Below the pieces are notes generated by a model. That model ran no database searches and was not told where the DNA came from. It saw only the letters and a list, made by a program, of their open reading frames with translations. Below, piece after piece: positions 10,941 to 19,776 of a DNA stretch of 64,000 nt. How positions within the stretch are numbered: position 1 is the stretch's first letter; every line of letters starts with the position of its first letter. The stretch comes from Thiothrix subterranea. GTDB lineage: Bacteria; Pseudomonadota; Gammaproteobacteria; Thiotrichales; Thiotrichaceae. The position numbers and the translations under genes were made by a program. Location of the stretch: positions 1 to 64,000 of the forward strand of contig NZ_CP133216.1 in NCBI RefSeq assembly GCF_030930995.1, read 5' to 3'.

Positions 10941-11665
10941 GGTGTAGTCCCTTCAAAAAAATGTTCAGTCCCCGGCGGTGGGGCGAGTTCCACCACCGCA
11001 TCGGCGAGGCGTTCCACCAGCGTGGGGCTGTGAAAAATGGCTAACAAGCCCGTGCCGCCCTGTTTCAGTTCGGCAATCAGTTCCACCACGCGGTCGGTGG
11101 TTTTGGGGTCAAGGCTGGCGGTGGGTTCGTCCAGCAGCAACAGGCGCGGTTTTGCCAGCAGCCCGCGTGCCAGATTGACGCGCTGGCGTTCCCCGCCGGA
11201 AAAGGTGGCGGGTGAGACTCCCCACAGGCGTTCCGGCAAGTTCAGGCGTTGCAGGATGTCGCGGGCTTGGGCGCGTGCCGTGCCACGTTCGACACCCCGC
11301 TGGAACAGTGGCATTGCCACCACATCTTCGGTGCTTTGGCGCGGCAAGGTATGCAGGAACTGGGTCACAAAGCCGATGTCCCGCTGGCGCAGGGCGAGGA
11401 TCTGATGCTCATCCGCTGTTGCCAGATCCACCCTACCACCGTTGGCAGTGCGGTACAGCAACTGCCCGCCACTCGGCAAATACGTGCGGTAAATGCCCTT
11501 GAGTACCGTGGACTTGCCCGCCCCAGTAGGGCCAATTAACGCCGTCAAACGACCGGGGTACACGTTCAGGTTGACATGGCTGCTGGAGGGCAAGGTTTTA
11601 CCCTGCTCGTGCAACACAAAGGTTTTGGAATAGTCACGGACTTCCAGAATCGGTTGGTCAGACAT
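10937..11665 (-). CDS. phnL: PhnL, ATP-binding cassette protein of the C-P lyase pathway
   Basis: 242 residues with Walker A GPTGAGKST, signature FSGGERQRVNLARG and Walker B LLLLDEPTASLD. PhnL is an ABC-type ATPase that works with PhnGHI in the first phosphonate-activation step and does not act as a transporter. It lies 9 bases after phnK. Length equals that of the E. coli protein within a few tens of residues. Confidence 0.9.
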   Translation of the reverse strand: MSDQPILEVRDYSKTFVLHEQGKTLPSSSHVNLNVYPGRLTALIGPTGAGKSTVLKGIYRTYLPSGGQLLYRTANGGRVDLATADEHQILALRQRDIGFVTQFLHTLPRQSTEDVVAMPLFQRGVERGTARAQARDILQRLNLPERLWGVSPATFSGGERQRVNLARGLLAKPRLLLLDEPTASLDPKTTDRVVELIAELKQGGTGLLAIFHSPTLVERLADAVVELAPPPGTEHFFEGTTP

Positions 11666-11674
11666 GCTTAACTC

Positions 11675-12535
11675 CTACAAGGCGGAAGCCACTAAGCGTT
11701 GGGTATAGGCGTGCTGCGGGTCTTCCAGAATCTGGTCGGTCAGCCCTGACTCAATCACGCGCCCGTATTTCATGACCAAGGTGCGCCCCGCCAGCAAGCG
11801 GATCACACCCAAGTCGTGGGTGACGGCAATCATTGCTGTACCCAGTTCTTGCTGGATTTCCATAATCAGGTCGAGGATGGCGGCCTGCACCGACAAATCC
11901 AGCCCGGTGGTGACTTCATCCAGCAACAGCAAGGGCGGGTTGGTGGCGAGTGCTTTGGCAATCTGTACCCGTTGTTGCATCCCACCGGAAAAGTTTTTCG
12001 GGAGTTCATCCATGCGTTGTGTCAACACTTCGGTACGGCGCAACAGCGTGGTGGCGCGTTGGCGAATCTCGCCGTAATGGCTGAGGTTGCTCATCAACAG
12101 GCGTTCGGCGATATTGCCCCCGGCGGATACATTGAAGTTCAGCCCCAACACCGGGTTTTGGTACACCATGCCAAACCGCTGGTTGCGTAACTGGCGTTGT
12201 TGCGCGGCATTGAGGGCGTACAAATCGTAGGCATTGCCTTGGTCATAAAAGACCGCCGTGCCGCAGGTCGGGGCTTCATCAAAATACAGTGCCTTGACAG
12301 CCGTGGATTTCCCTGACCCCGATTCCCCTATGATGCCGAGGATTTCACCCCGGTACAGGTCAAACGAGAGGTTGTGCGCGGCTACCACACTGCCACAACG
12401 CGGGCAAATATTGGTGTCGTGTTCTGGGCCGGTGAGATCAAAACAGTGTGGGCAACCGTTACCGTACACTTTCCCCAAGCCGCGTACTTCCAGCACCTTG
12501 TCGAGGGTGGGTGTGCTGATGTTGTCATTCATCAT
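11675..12535 (-). CDS. phnK: PhnK, ABC-type ATPase of the C-P lyase complex
   Basis: 286 residues from the ATG at 12535 (tandem ATG at 12532), overlapping phnJ by 11 bp; a frame reaching 12643 would lie wholly inside phnJ and is rejected. Walker A GESGSGKST, signature FSGGMQQRVQIAKA and Walker B LLLLDEVTTGLD are complete. Residues 25-50 carry CPHCFDLTGPEHDTNICPRCG, a four-Cys zinc-finger-like insert found in some PhnK proteins and absent from the E. coli one. PhnK binds PhnJ in the lyase complex. Confidence 0.9.
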   Translation of the reverse strand: MMNDNISTPTLDKVLEVRGLGKVYGNGCPHCFDLTGPEHDTNICPRCGSVVAAHNLSFDLYRGEILGIIGESGSGKSTAVKALYFDEAPTCGTAVFYDQGNAYDLYALNAAQQRQLRNQRFGMVYQNPVLGLNFNVSAGGNIAERLLMSNLSHYGEIRQRATTLLRRTEVLTQRMDELPKNFSGGMQQRVQIAKALATNPPLLLLDEVTTGLDLSVQAAILDLIMEIQQELGTAMIAVTHDLGVIRLLAGRTLVMKYGRVIESGLTDQILEDPQHAYTQRLVASAL

Positions 12536-13406
12536 GCGCTTGCTCCTGCTGTTGGGTGCAATAGTCACTGTCTGAACATTGGTAGACTTTTCCGCCCGCA
12601 TGAGGCGTATGGGGGTCGCTGAACTCATCCAGAAAACTGGCACGCGAACCGCACTGCTGGCAGGCGCGGCGTTCCCCGCTTACCGGGTCGGTAAAGTCTT
12701 CGGTACGGAATGGCACATCATCAAACACCAAGGGTTCAGTGCGGGTGTAGGGGGGGACGGCGTAAATCTTTTTCTCACGCCCAGCCCCCAGCAACACCAG
12801 TGCCGCACTCTGGTGCAACTTCGGTACGTCGTAGCGAGGGATGGGGGAAGGGTCGATCACGTAATGCCCGTTGATACGGGTCGGGTAGCGGTGTGAAATG
12901 GTGATCTCACGGAATTGCACCAAATCTTCGTACAATTTCACCAGCAAGCGCGAATAATCGGCTTCACCGTGCATCACTTTGCGGCGAGTTTCCGAGGGTT
13001 CGACGATCACCAGCGGGTCAGGGTAAGGCACTTGCAACACCAATATCTGCTGTTCCTGCAACCCCGTTTCCGGGATGCGGTGACGGCTCTGGATCAGCGT
13101 CGCCTCCTGCACGCGGGTAGTGGTGTGGATACCGGGGCAAGTCAGCTCAATGAAATGGCGCAGGTTGACCGCATTGACCGAATCATCCGACCCTTGATCA
13201 ATGACTTTCAGGGTTTCACCCTCACCGATCAGGCTCAAGGTGAGTTGCAGCCCACCTGTGCCAAAGCCTCTCCCCATCGGCATTTCCCGACTGGCATAGG
13301 GAACTTGATAACCGGGGATGGCAATCGCTTTGAGAATAGTACGGCGCACTTCCTTTTTGGCATAACTGTCCAGAAAACCAAACGGGTAATGGGTGGTGGT
13401 ACTCAT
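12525..13406 (-). CDS. phnJ: Carbon-phosphorus lyase catalytic subunit PhnJ
   Basis: 293 residues from the ATG at 13406, which overlaps the phnI stop (ATGA). The radical-SAM iron-sulfur cysteines are in the C-terminal part as CQQCG followed by YQCSDSDYC, matching the four conserved Cys of PhnJ. It cleaves the C-P bond of the ribosyl methylphosphonate, releasing the alkane (methane from methylphosphonate). Slightly longer than the 281-residue E. coli protein, mainly at the C-terminus. Confidence 0.93.
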   Translation of the reverse strand: MSTTTHYPFGFLDSYAKKEVRRTILKAIAIPGYQVPYASREMPMGRGFGTGGLQLTLSLIGEGETLKVIDQGSDDSVNAVNLRHFIELTCPGIHTTTRVQEATLIQSRHRIPETGLQEQQILVLQVPYPDPLVIVEPSETRRKVMHGEADYSRLLVKLYEDLVQFREITISHRYPTRINGHYVIDPSPIPRYDVPKLHQSAALVLLGAGREKKIYAVPPYTRTEPLVFDDVPFRTEDFTDPVSGERRACQQCGSRASFLDEFSDPHTPHAGGKVYQCSDSDYCTQQQEQAHDE

Positions 13407-14506
13407 GCCTTGCCCTCCGGTTGTTGCTGTTGCGTGGTGCGTAACCTGTCCATGTCCGACTGGAACGTGACGTAATGCGGCATTTTGTAGTGGGTACAAA
13501 AACCCATTGAGTCGATGCCATCCACGTGCAGCAGCACAAATTCAGGGTCTTCTGACGGGTTTTGTGGCTTGCCAGCCTGCCCGTTTTGCAAGGCACGATC
13601 CAGAATCGCCATCGAAATGGCCTTGACTTCGTTATGCCCAAAACACGCACCGTAGCCGAGGGTAAAGGTCGGTTTCTGGCCTTTTTCTGCCTTGCCATAC
13701 ATGGCAACCACTTCGCATTCGGTGATTAGCACCTCCCCCGCCTCAATCAGCTCACCGCTGATGGGGTGGGGCAGCAATACCGGCAAGTAGCCTACCCGCA
13801 ATTCCGCTACGGTAGGATGCACATCGCCATAACCGCGCATATTGGAATAGGCAATCGCCAGCAATGACCCGGTTTCCCCCCGTGCCAGCGTCGATAAGGC
13901 TGCCGAACGCGGCACGGGGAACACCAGTGGCTCGCGGGTAATGTCAAATGGCGTACCCGTGGTAGGTTGCGGTTCAGGCAACAAGCCTTCGGCACGCAGT
14001 GCATCCAGCACCTTGGGGAAGGTATCGGGTATGTCCGTCTGTGGCGTATCCGCCAGCCATGCCTTGGCAATGGCGCGGAATTGTTCGGGTGACTCATCCA
14101 GCAACTGCATTTTTAACAAACGTAAGGCATAGTCGGTGGTTGCCCCCAGCATTTGCCCCCCCGGAATGTCCTTGAATGCCGAGGAAATGCGCCGTACTAC
14201 CCGCAGGTTGCGGGTATCCAGCAACGGGCTTTCCAGCAAGCGCGGCTGGGTGGAACGGAATGCCCGTAACGCAAAGGCCGCCTCTAAGGTATCGCCCAGA
14301 CTTTGCTTGATGGCGAGTGCCGCCAGTGTTGGGTGGTATAGCCCACCTTCGGACATCACCCGGCTGTGCAAATAACGCAACTGGGTTTCAATGGTGTGTG
14401 TGTCCAGCGGTAACCCGGTCTCACCCTGTTCAGTGCGCAGGTAATCCAGCAACGCTTCTGCCCCGGCGATGGCTTTACCCCCCCCTTTGATGGCTACGTA
14501 ACCCAT
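13403..14506 (-). CDS. phnI: PhnI, nucleosidase/transferase subunit of the C-P lyase complex
   Basis: 367 residues. The ATG at 14506 shares its A with the phnH stop (TAATG) and has GGAGGTG upstream; the frame open to 14626 is rejected. MGYVAIKGGGKAI is the typical PhnI N-terminus. With PhnG, PhnH and PhnL it exchanges the adenine of ATP for phosphonate to form ribose 1-phosphonate 5-triphosphate. Overlaps phnJ by 4 bp. Confidence 0.92.
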   Translation of the reverse strand: MGYVAIKGGGKAIAGAEALLDYLRTEQGETGLPLDTHTIETQLRYLHSRVMSEGGLYHPTLAALAIKQSLGDTLEAAFALRAFRSTQPRLLESPLLDTRNLRVVRRISSAFKDIPGGQMLGATTDYALRLLKMQLLDESPEQFRAIAKAWLADTPQTDIPDTFPKVLDALRAEGLLPEPQPTTGTPFDITREPLVFPVPRSAALSTLARGETGSLLAIAYSNMRGYGDVHPTVAELRVGYLPVLLPHPISGELIEAGEVLITECEVVAMYGKAEKGQKPTFTLGYGACFGHNEVKAISMAILDRALQNGQAGKPQNPSEDPEFVLLHVDGIDSMGFCTHYKMPHYVTFQSDMDRLRTTQQQQPEGKA

Positions 14507-15054
14507 TAGCACACCTCCAGTTGTGTAGTCCGTGGGATCGCCACAAACTGGCGTTGCGTATCGGTTAAAATGCAATCCACCCCCAGCGGGAAGTGACAGC
14601 ACCAGTCCGCCCGTTGCGCCAGCCAAGAAGGATGCAAACCCGCCAGTGCCAGCGTGGTTTCCTGCTGGATACCAGGGCCGCGCAAGCGCAACGCCTGTGT
14701 GCCGTTACCGATACTTGCCACAGCCAATAACAAGGTGGCAGATTGCTCAGGGTCGGTGAGTGTTCCCAACAGCGGGGTAAAATCTGCTGCTTGTGTGCCG
14801 TCACACACAATAAACTGTGCGCTTGAAGCACTGGCAGGTTTGGCTTGCAACAGTGACCACTGTGTGGCTTCCAACAAGCCATCCCGGTCACACAAGCTGC
14901 TTGTGCCATCCAGCAGCGTTGCCAGCAGCGCGTGATAAGCCGCCGCCGGTAACGCATCAGCGAGGGTTTGCACCTTGCCGGGGTAAGAATAGGCATCCAG
15001 TAATTGCCGGAACACCTGTTGTTGCAGCGGCGTTTGCCAAATCGGCTCAATCAT
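14506..15054 (-). CDS. phnH: PhnH, C-P lyase complex subunit
   Basis: 182 residues, PhnH family (PLP-transferase-like fold without PLP chemistry). LLDAYSYPGKVQ near the start and RLRGPGI further on fit the family. It forms part of the PhnGHIJ core that activates and splits phosphonates. It overlaps phnG by 8 bp and phnI by one base. Confidence 0.9.
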   Translation of the reverse strand: MIEPIWQTPLQQQVFRQLLDAYSYPGKVQTLADALPAAAYHALLATLLDGTSSLCDRDGLLEATQWSLLQAKPASASSAQFIVCDGTQAADFTPLLGTLTDPEQSATLLLAVASIGNGTQALRLRGPGIQQETTLALAGLHPSWLAQRADWCCHFPLGVDCILTDTQRQFVAIPRTTQLEVC

Positions 15055-15520
15055 CGTTTTCTCCTGTGGTTTCCAGCAGGGAAAAATTCACGTGGGTTTT
15101 CGCCAACATGGTCTTACGGTTGGCTTGCACTTGGTCACGAATTACCTGTCCTTGCGCCACCGCTTGGGCAACCGCTTCCGCACCCGGCAACTGTCCGCTC
15201 ACAATGGCATCGCAGACTGCTAAAGCTTCTGCCAATTCAGCGTTGTCCTGCATGACGTGTACTGCCCCTTGTGCTTGCGTGCCATCGGGCAGGGTCAATT
15301 CCACCCATGCACTGGCGACTGGAAATTCGCCCAGATAGAAAGCCTGATGCAAGGTACTTTCCTGCAACTGCAACATGCCTAAACCCTGTTCTGGCAGGGC
15401 GAGATACCTGCGTTGCCAGCTTTGTGCCAACCGCTGTGCCAAGGCAATGACCTCGGCCGCAGGCAGGCTTGCCAGTGCAGGCAAGCAGACGCTACGCCCT
15501 TCGTAATGGTGCTTATCCAT
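15047..15520 (-). CDS. phnG: PhnG, C-P lyase complex subunit
   Basis: 157 residues from the ATG at 15520, which follows a strong GGAGGGAGG; an upstream TTG at 15535 is less likely. PhnG family, subunit of the PhnGHIJ core complex. The conserved stretch around EVTLPDG-like WVELTLPDGTQAQGAVHVMQ is visible. The gene begins 11 bases after the second phnE. Confidence 0.88.
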   Translation of the reverse strand: MDKHHYEGRSVCLPALASLPAAEVIALAQRLAQSWQRRYLALPEQGLGMLQLQESTLHQAFYLGEFPVASAWVELTLPDGTQAQGAVHVMQDNAELAEALAVCDAIVSGQLPGAEAVAQAVAQGQVIRDQVQANRKTMLAKTHVNFSLLETTGENDD

Positions 15521-15531
15521 GCCTCCCTCCT

Positions 15532-16329
15532 TCAATGCAATTTGCTACGGATCAGGCCAGACAGCCGATCCAGCACGATGATCGCACCCAGCATGATGAT
15601 CAATAAAGCCGCAGCCTGATTGTAATTGAACATCCGCAAGGTGTCGTACAAGGCAATCCCGATGCCCCCCGCCCCGACCAGCCCCAGCACCGCTCCGGTA
15701 CGGATATTGCGGTCGAGGATATACAAGGTATACCCCGTCATTTCGCGTAAAATGGAAGGCCAGCCCGCATACAGCACTTTTTGCGAGAACCCCGCCCCGA
15801 CCGCATCCAGTGCTTCGTAACGCCCGTGTTCGACCCGCTCCAGACTTTCAGCAAAAAATTTACCCAGAAACCCGGCGGTGTGAATGCCCAGCGCCAATGC
15901 CCCCGGCAATGGCCCCAGCCCCATGCTGGACACCAGAATCAACGCCAGCAAAATGTCAGGCATAGCCCGCATAAAATTCAGCAATTCACGGGTCAGGTTA
16001 TACACCCAAGGGTTAGGGCTAAGGTTACGCGCCGCATACGGAGCCAGCAGGAACGCGATGGCGAATGCCAGTACTGTCCCCCACAAACCCATCGCCATGG
16101 TTTCCAGCATCAGCCACAAGTACTTGGGGGCATGGCGGAAATCGGGGGAACTGTAACGGCTAAAATATTCCAGAATGTCTTGCCAACCCCACAACAGCGT
16201 CTGGAACGAAATGTCCAGATGCCACACCACCAGCCAACACAAACCCAGCAACAGGCTAACCCACACTGGCAACAGGTTGCGCGGTTTAGGTGGCAACGCT
16301 GGCAAATTCAGTAAACGCTCAGTCGCCAT
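15532..16329 (-). CDS. phnE: Phosphonate ABC transporter permease, second PhnE
   Basis: 265 residues from the ATG at 16329, which overlaps the first phnE by 11 bp. Five or six membrane helices and the binding-protein-dependent permease EAA-type loop (EALDAVGAGFSQKVLYAGWP) are visible. It should pair with the other PhnE and PhnC to import phosphonates delivered by PhnD. Two dissimilar PhnE genes in tandem suggest a heterodimeric permease. Confidence 0.88.
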   Translation of the reverse strand: MATERLLNLPALPPKPRNLLPVWVSLLLGLCWLVVWHLDISFQTLLWGWQDILEYFSRYSSPDFRHAPKYLWLMLETMAMGLWGTVLAFAIAFLLAPYAARNLSPNPWVYNLTRELLNFMRAMPDILLALILVSSMGLGPLPGALALGIHTAGFLGKFFAESLERVEHGRYEALDAVGAGFSQKVLYAGWPSILREMTGYTLYILDRNIRTGAVLGLVGAGGIGIALYDTLRMFNYNQAAALLIIMLGAIIVLDRLSGLIRSKLH

Positions 16330-17140
16330 GACGATACCCCCCACCGTGGATTACCTGCCCACGCACATAACTGGAAAAACGGTCAATCAGGGTAACAGCG
16401 AGGTAAATGCCCAAAATAATAATGATCAGGCGTTCAAACTCGAAATAACGGATAGACGTGACCAAATCAAAGCCAATGCCGCCCGCACCCACAATCCCCA
16501 ACACTGTGGCGGCGCGTACATTGTGGTCTAGCACATACAGCAACGTACCGATAAAGTCCGGCAAGGCTTGCGGGAACATGGCAAAACTGCGTACCTGCAA
16601 CCAGCCCGCCCCGTGTGCTGCCACGCCTTCCACCGGCCCGGACGGGATCACCTCAAGGGCATCGGCAAAAAACCGCGCCATGAAACCGACACTGACGACG
16701 GTAATGGCGAGTACCCCAGGAAACGGCCCCAGACCAATCGCCGAGACAAACACCAATGCCCACACCAATTCTGGCAATGCCCGCAAAAAAGCCGTGACAT
16801 CACGCACAAGCTGCCCAACCCAAGGGTGGGGGGTGGCATTGCGTGCCGCCAGAAAACCCAGTGGCAAGCTGATGAGGGTAGCCAGCACCGTTGCCAGCAA
16901 GGCAATTTCCAGCGTTTCCAGCATTTTCAGCGCAAACTGGGGCAGGTATTCCCATTCGGGTGGCTGGTGGAACATCCGCCCCATGAACAGCACGGCATCA
17001 TCGGCTTTGGTCACTAATGTCCACAGGTTGAACTCAACCAAGGGCGCGGATACCAGCAACAGCAGCAGCACTGCCAACGCTGTTACCCACAATGCCTTGG
17101 GTGGGCGACCATCAGGCGTGGGCCAGCGTAAGTCCAGCAT
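16319..17140 (-). CDS. phnE: Phosphonate ABC transporter permease, first PhnE
   Basis: 273 residues from the ATG at 17140; this start lies 29 bp inside phnC. Multiple membrane helices and the loop EGVAAHGAGWLQVRSFAMFP match the family. It differs clearly from the second PhnE, though both keep the GAGGIG motif (LGIVGAGGIGFD here, LGLVGAGGIGIA there). Import of phosphonates at the inner membrane. Confidence 0.88.
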   Translation of the reverse strand: MLDLRWPTPDGRPPKALWVTALAVLLLLLVSAPLVEFNLWTLVTKADDAVLFMGRMFHQPPEWEYLPQFALKMLETLEIALLATVLATLISLPLGFLAARNATPHPWVGQLVRDVTAFLRALPELVWALVFVSAIGLGPFPGVLAITVVSVGFMARFFADALEVIPSGPVEGVAAHGAGWLQVRSFAMFPQALPDFIGTLLYVLDHNVRAATVLGIVGAGGIGFDLVTSIRYFEFERLIIIILGIYLAVTLIDRFSSYVRGQVIHGGGYRHGD

Positions 17141-17894
17141 GGCGTGTCTCCTGTGGTTGGCTGTCACGGTGGTAAATCGTTTGCAGGCGGCTATCCGTCA
17201 ATTGGCTCGGTGCATCATCAAAGATGACCCGCCCGCTATTCAAGCCGATGACCCGATCCGCATACTGGCGGGTGTAATCAGGTTGGTGCAGGTTGGCAAC
17301 CACGGCAATGCCGTCTTCCCGGCAAATCTGCTTGAGCAAACCCAGCACTTCGGTACTGGTGACGGGATCAAGGCTGGCAACTGGCTCATCCGCCAGAATC
17401 ACCCGTGGTTGTTGCGCCAATGCCCGCGCAATCCCCACCCGTTGCTGTTGCCCACCGGAAAGCTGGTCAGCGCGTACCCACGCCTTTTCTGCCAGCCCGA
17501 CCCGTGCCAAGGCTTCATGGGCGATGCGAAAATCTTCCTCACGGAACAAATGCAACATGCTGCCCAACCAAGAACGGTAAGCCAGCCTGCCGACCAGTAC
17601 ATTGGTCATCACGTTTAGCCTGCCTACCAGATTGAAGTGCTGGAACACCATACCGACTTCACGGCGGACTTGGCGCAGGTTACGCCGTTGCAAAACCGTG
17701 CCATTGACACTCACACTGCCTTCGGTAGGGGTTTCCAGCCCATTGAACAGGCGCAACAGGGTGGACTTGCCCGACCCGGACGGCCCAAGGATGACGGTAA
17801 ATTGCCCCGCTTCAATGGCAAGGCTGACACCGTTGAGGGCGGCTGTACCATTGGCGTAGCGTTTGCTGAGGTGGCTGGTGCTGATGATGGCCAT
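17112..17894 (-). CDS. phnC: Phosphonate ABC transporter ATP-binding protein PhnC
   Basis: 260 residues with Walker A GPSGSGKST, signature LSGGQQQRVGIARA and Walker B VILADEPVASLD. It energises the PhnE permeases. The 118 bases between phnD and this gene hold a terminator-like hairpin, so phnC and the genes after it may be expressed less than phnD. Confidence 0.92.
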   Translation of the reverse strand: MAIISTSHLSKRYANGTAALNGVSLAIEAGQFTVILGPSGSGKSTLLRLFNGLETPTEGSVSVNGTVLQRRNLRQVRREVGMVFQHFNLVGRLNVMTNVLVGRLAYRSWLGSMLHLFREEDFRIAHEALARVGLAEKAWVRADQLSGGQQQRVGIARALAQQPRVILADEPVASLDPVTSTEVLGLLKQICREDGIAVVANLHQPDYTRQYADRVIGLNSGRVIFDDAPSQLTDSRLQTIYHRDSQPQETRHAGLTLAHA

Positions 17895-17955
17895 GAGACG
17901 TGTCCTGTTATCGTATCTAGTTGTCTATATAAGTTGTGGTGCATGAGAATTTTCC

Positions 17956-17984
17956 AAAAATCCCCTCCCCAGCAAGGGGGAGGG
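17956..17984 (-). terminator. Hairpin terminator/attenuator between phnD and phnC
   Basis: On the minus strand CCCTCCCC (17984-17977) pairs with GGGGAGGG (17970-17963) across a short loop and is followed by ATTTTT. It stands just after phnD and before the permease and lyase genes. Solute-binding-protein genes are often set off from the rest of an operon by such partial terminators. Confidence 0.6.
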
Positions 17985-18012
17985 TAAACACTTTGGAGAG
18001 GAGGAGAGCGCT

Positions 18013-18876
18013 TTATTTCATCATGTCTTCTTTAGCCAGACCCAGTTCCTTGATCATGTCGCGGATCATCTGGTAGTCCTCTGGCTTGACTTCATCGTAA
18101 CGTGCCAGTTCGCCGTAGCCGGTCACTTCGATGTCCTTGTGGGCATTGAGGATGGCATCCTTGATCTTGGCTTTCTTGGCAGCGTCCAGATCGCCACGGT
18201 AGGTCAGCGGTGAACCCGGCAGTGGGTCAGACTCAGCGATAATGCAGGTTTCATCCTTGCTGATTTCGCCTTTCTTGAGCATTTTTTCGTAAGTGATGTC
18301 GTTGTCAGCCGCTGCGTCAGCCGTTTTGTTTTTTACTGCCAATTCGGCGGCATCATGCGCACCTGTGTAGGCAAATTTGCCAAAAAATTGGTCTGGCATT
18401 TTGCCGGTTTCTTTTTTGATCATGTAGGTCGGCATCAAACCACCCGAAGTGGAAGTCGGGTTGACGAACACGACGTTTTTGCCTTCGAGGTCTTTCAGGG
18501 TTTTGATGCCGGAATCACAACGGGCAACGAAGATGGATTTATAGGTGTGGCTCTCGCCACCTTTGCGGATACCGGCTGCAAACGGTTCTGCACCCGCTTC
18601 CTGTTCTGCCAGTACGTAAGACAGTGGGCCAAACCAAGCGATGTCGATGCGCTTTTTGCGCATGGCTTCGATCACGCCCGCGTAGTCGGTAGCGGTGAAC
18701 ACTTTCACTGGCTCGCCCAGCTTCTTTTCCAGATAAACACGCATGGGTTCAAATTTCTTGACCATTTCCTCGGCGTTTTCAGCCGGGATCAAGCCGAAGG
18801 TAAGGTCAGCTTGTGCCGCAGGGGCAACCAGTGCCAAACCCATCAGGGTGGCGGCAAACAGTTTTTTCAATGGCAT
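18013..18876 (-). CDS. phnD: Phosphonate-binding periplasmic protein PhnD
   Basis: 287 residues with a signal peptide (about 1-23, ending AAQA). The family blocks FGLIPAENAEEM, IDIAWFGPLSYVLA and VNPTSTSGGLMP (ligand-binding Ser/Thr cluster) are present. It captures phosphonates in the periplasm for PhnCE. It follows phnF by 27 bases and carries GGAGATT as ribosome site. Confidence 0.93.
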   Translation of the reverse strand: MPLKKLFAATLMGLALVAPAAQADLTFGLIPAENAEEMVKKFEPMRVYLEKKLGEPVKVFTATDYAGVIEAMRKKRIDIAWFGPLSYVLAEQEAGAEPFAAGIRKGGESHTYKSIFVARCDSGIKTLKDLEGKNVVFVNPTSTSGGLMPTYMIKKETGKMPDQFFGKFAYTGAHDAAELAVKNKTADAAADNDITYEKMLKKGEISKDETCIIAESDPLPGSPLTYRGDLDAAKKAKIKDAILNAHKDIEVTGYGELARYDEVKPEDYQMIRDMIKELGLAKEDMMK

Positions 18877-18903
18877 GGATAATCTCCAGTTAGTAATAGC
18901 TAG

Positions 18904-19632
18904 TCAGGGTTGAAGCGAAAGTTGTACCCGATCCGCCCGGAAGCGGGTCAGGGCGTATTCGATAACTTTGCCCGTGGCGATGTCGATGTTCAGGCTTTTC
19001 ACCCGTAATACCGGCTGGTTGCGCGGCATTTTCAGGTAATGGGCATCCAGCCCTTGTGGCAGCATGGCGGTGACGAGGCTTTCCGTGCGCTGCAACTGTA
19101 AGCCACAACACTCTGCCAGAAAGCTGTGCAGCGAACCGCCCGTGTACCTTTCCAGCAAGGCTTCCAAGCCTGCTTGGGGCAGGAAGTGGCTAACCACGCA
19201 AAATGGCGTACCATCGACCAGCCGCAAGGTTTCCAGCAGGATAATGGGTGTGCCTTCCGCTAGTTGCAGCCGTCGGGCGACCCCGCCTTGTGCGCTGCCC
19301 TGCTGTTTGTGCAGCAGTTGGGTAGCAGTGGGTTTGCCACTGGGAGCCAGCGTTTCGGTGAAACGGGTGCGCTGGTTAATGGCGTAATCCAGAGCGCGTT
19401 CCACCACACAAATGCCTTTGCCGTGCTGACGCTCAACTAGGCCCTTATCGACCAACTCATCCACTGCCCGCCGCAAGGTGTGGCGGTTTACCCCGAAACG
19501 TTCCGCTAGGACTTGTTCAGCGGGGAGGTAGTCCCCCGCTTCGTAGTTCCGAGCAATGTCCGTTTCCAGCATTTGGCTGATTTGGGCATACAGTGCTTGT
19601 CCTTGTTGGCGGGTGATGAGTGATACAGTCAT
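18904..19632 (-). CDS. phnF: GntR-family (HutC/UTRA) regulator PhnF
   Basis: 242 residues: N-terminal winged helix (about 10-75, with LPAEQVLAERFGVNRHTLRRA) and a C-terminal UTRA ligand domain (GTPIILLETLRLVDGTPFCV). First gene of the phn operon, so it probably represses its own transcription and that of the downstream genes until phosphonate is present. On the minus strand TGTATAGATGACTGTATC overlaps the start region and could be its operator; HutC-type operators often contain TGTATA-like halves. Confidence 0.88.
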   Translation of the reverse strand: MTVSLITRQQGQALYAQISQMLETDIARNYEAGDYLPAEQVLAERFGVNRHTLRRAVDELVDKGLVERQHGKGICVVERALDYAINQRTRFTETLAPSGKPTATQLLHKQQGSAQGGVARRLQLAEGTPIILLETLRLVDGTPFCVVSHFLPQAGLEALLERYTGGSLHSFLAECCGLQLQRTESLVTAMLPQGLDAHYLKMPRNQPVLRVKSLNIDIATGKVIEYALTRFRADRVQLSLQP

Positions 19633-19731
19633 CTATACATCTCCATGAGTTGGGCGAATCCTAACAGGGATTATTGAGGGGGTTGGTGAAGGTTTGGTGA
19701 AGGTTAACCGTTTAGGGTGCATCCAGCCTAT

Positions 19732-19753
19732 AGAGGGTTACGTATAACCCTCT
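19732..19753. promoter_or_regulatory. Perfect 9-bp inverted repeat in the phnF/peptide-gene intergenic region
   Basis: AGAGGGTTA (19732-19740), CGTA, TAACCCTCT (19745-19753), 23 bases before the start of the plus-strand peptide gene. Just upstream (19682-19706) are two copies of GGTGAAGGTT. The lack of a T-run argues for an operator over a terminator. It may serve the plus-strand gene, the divergent phn operon, or both. Confidence 0.5.
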
Positions 19754-19776
19754 GAACCCAACCAAAGGAGTATCCC

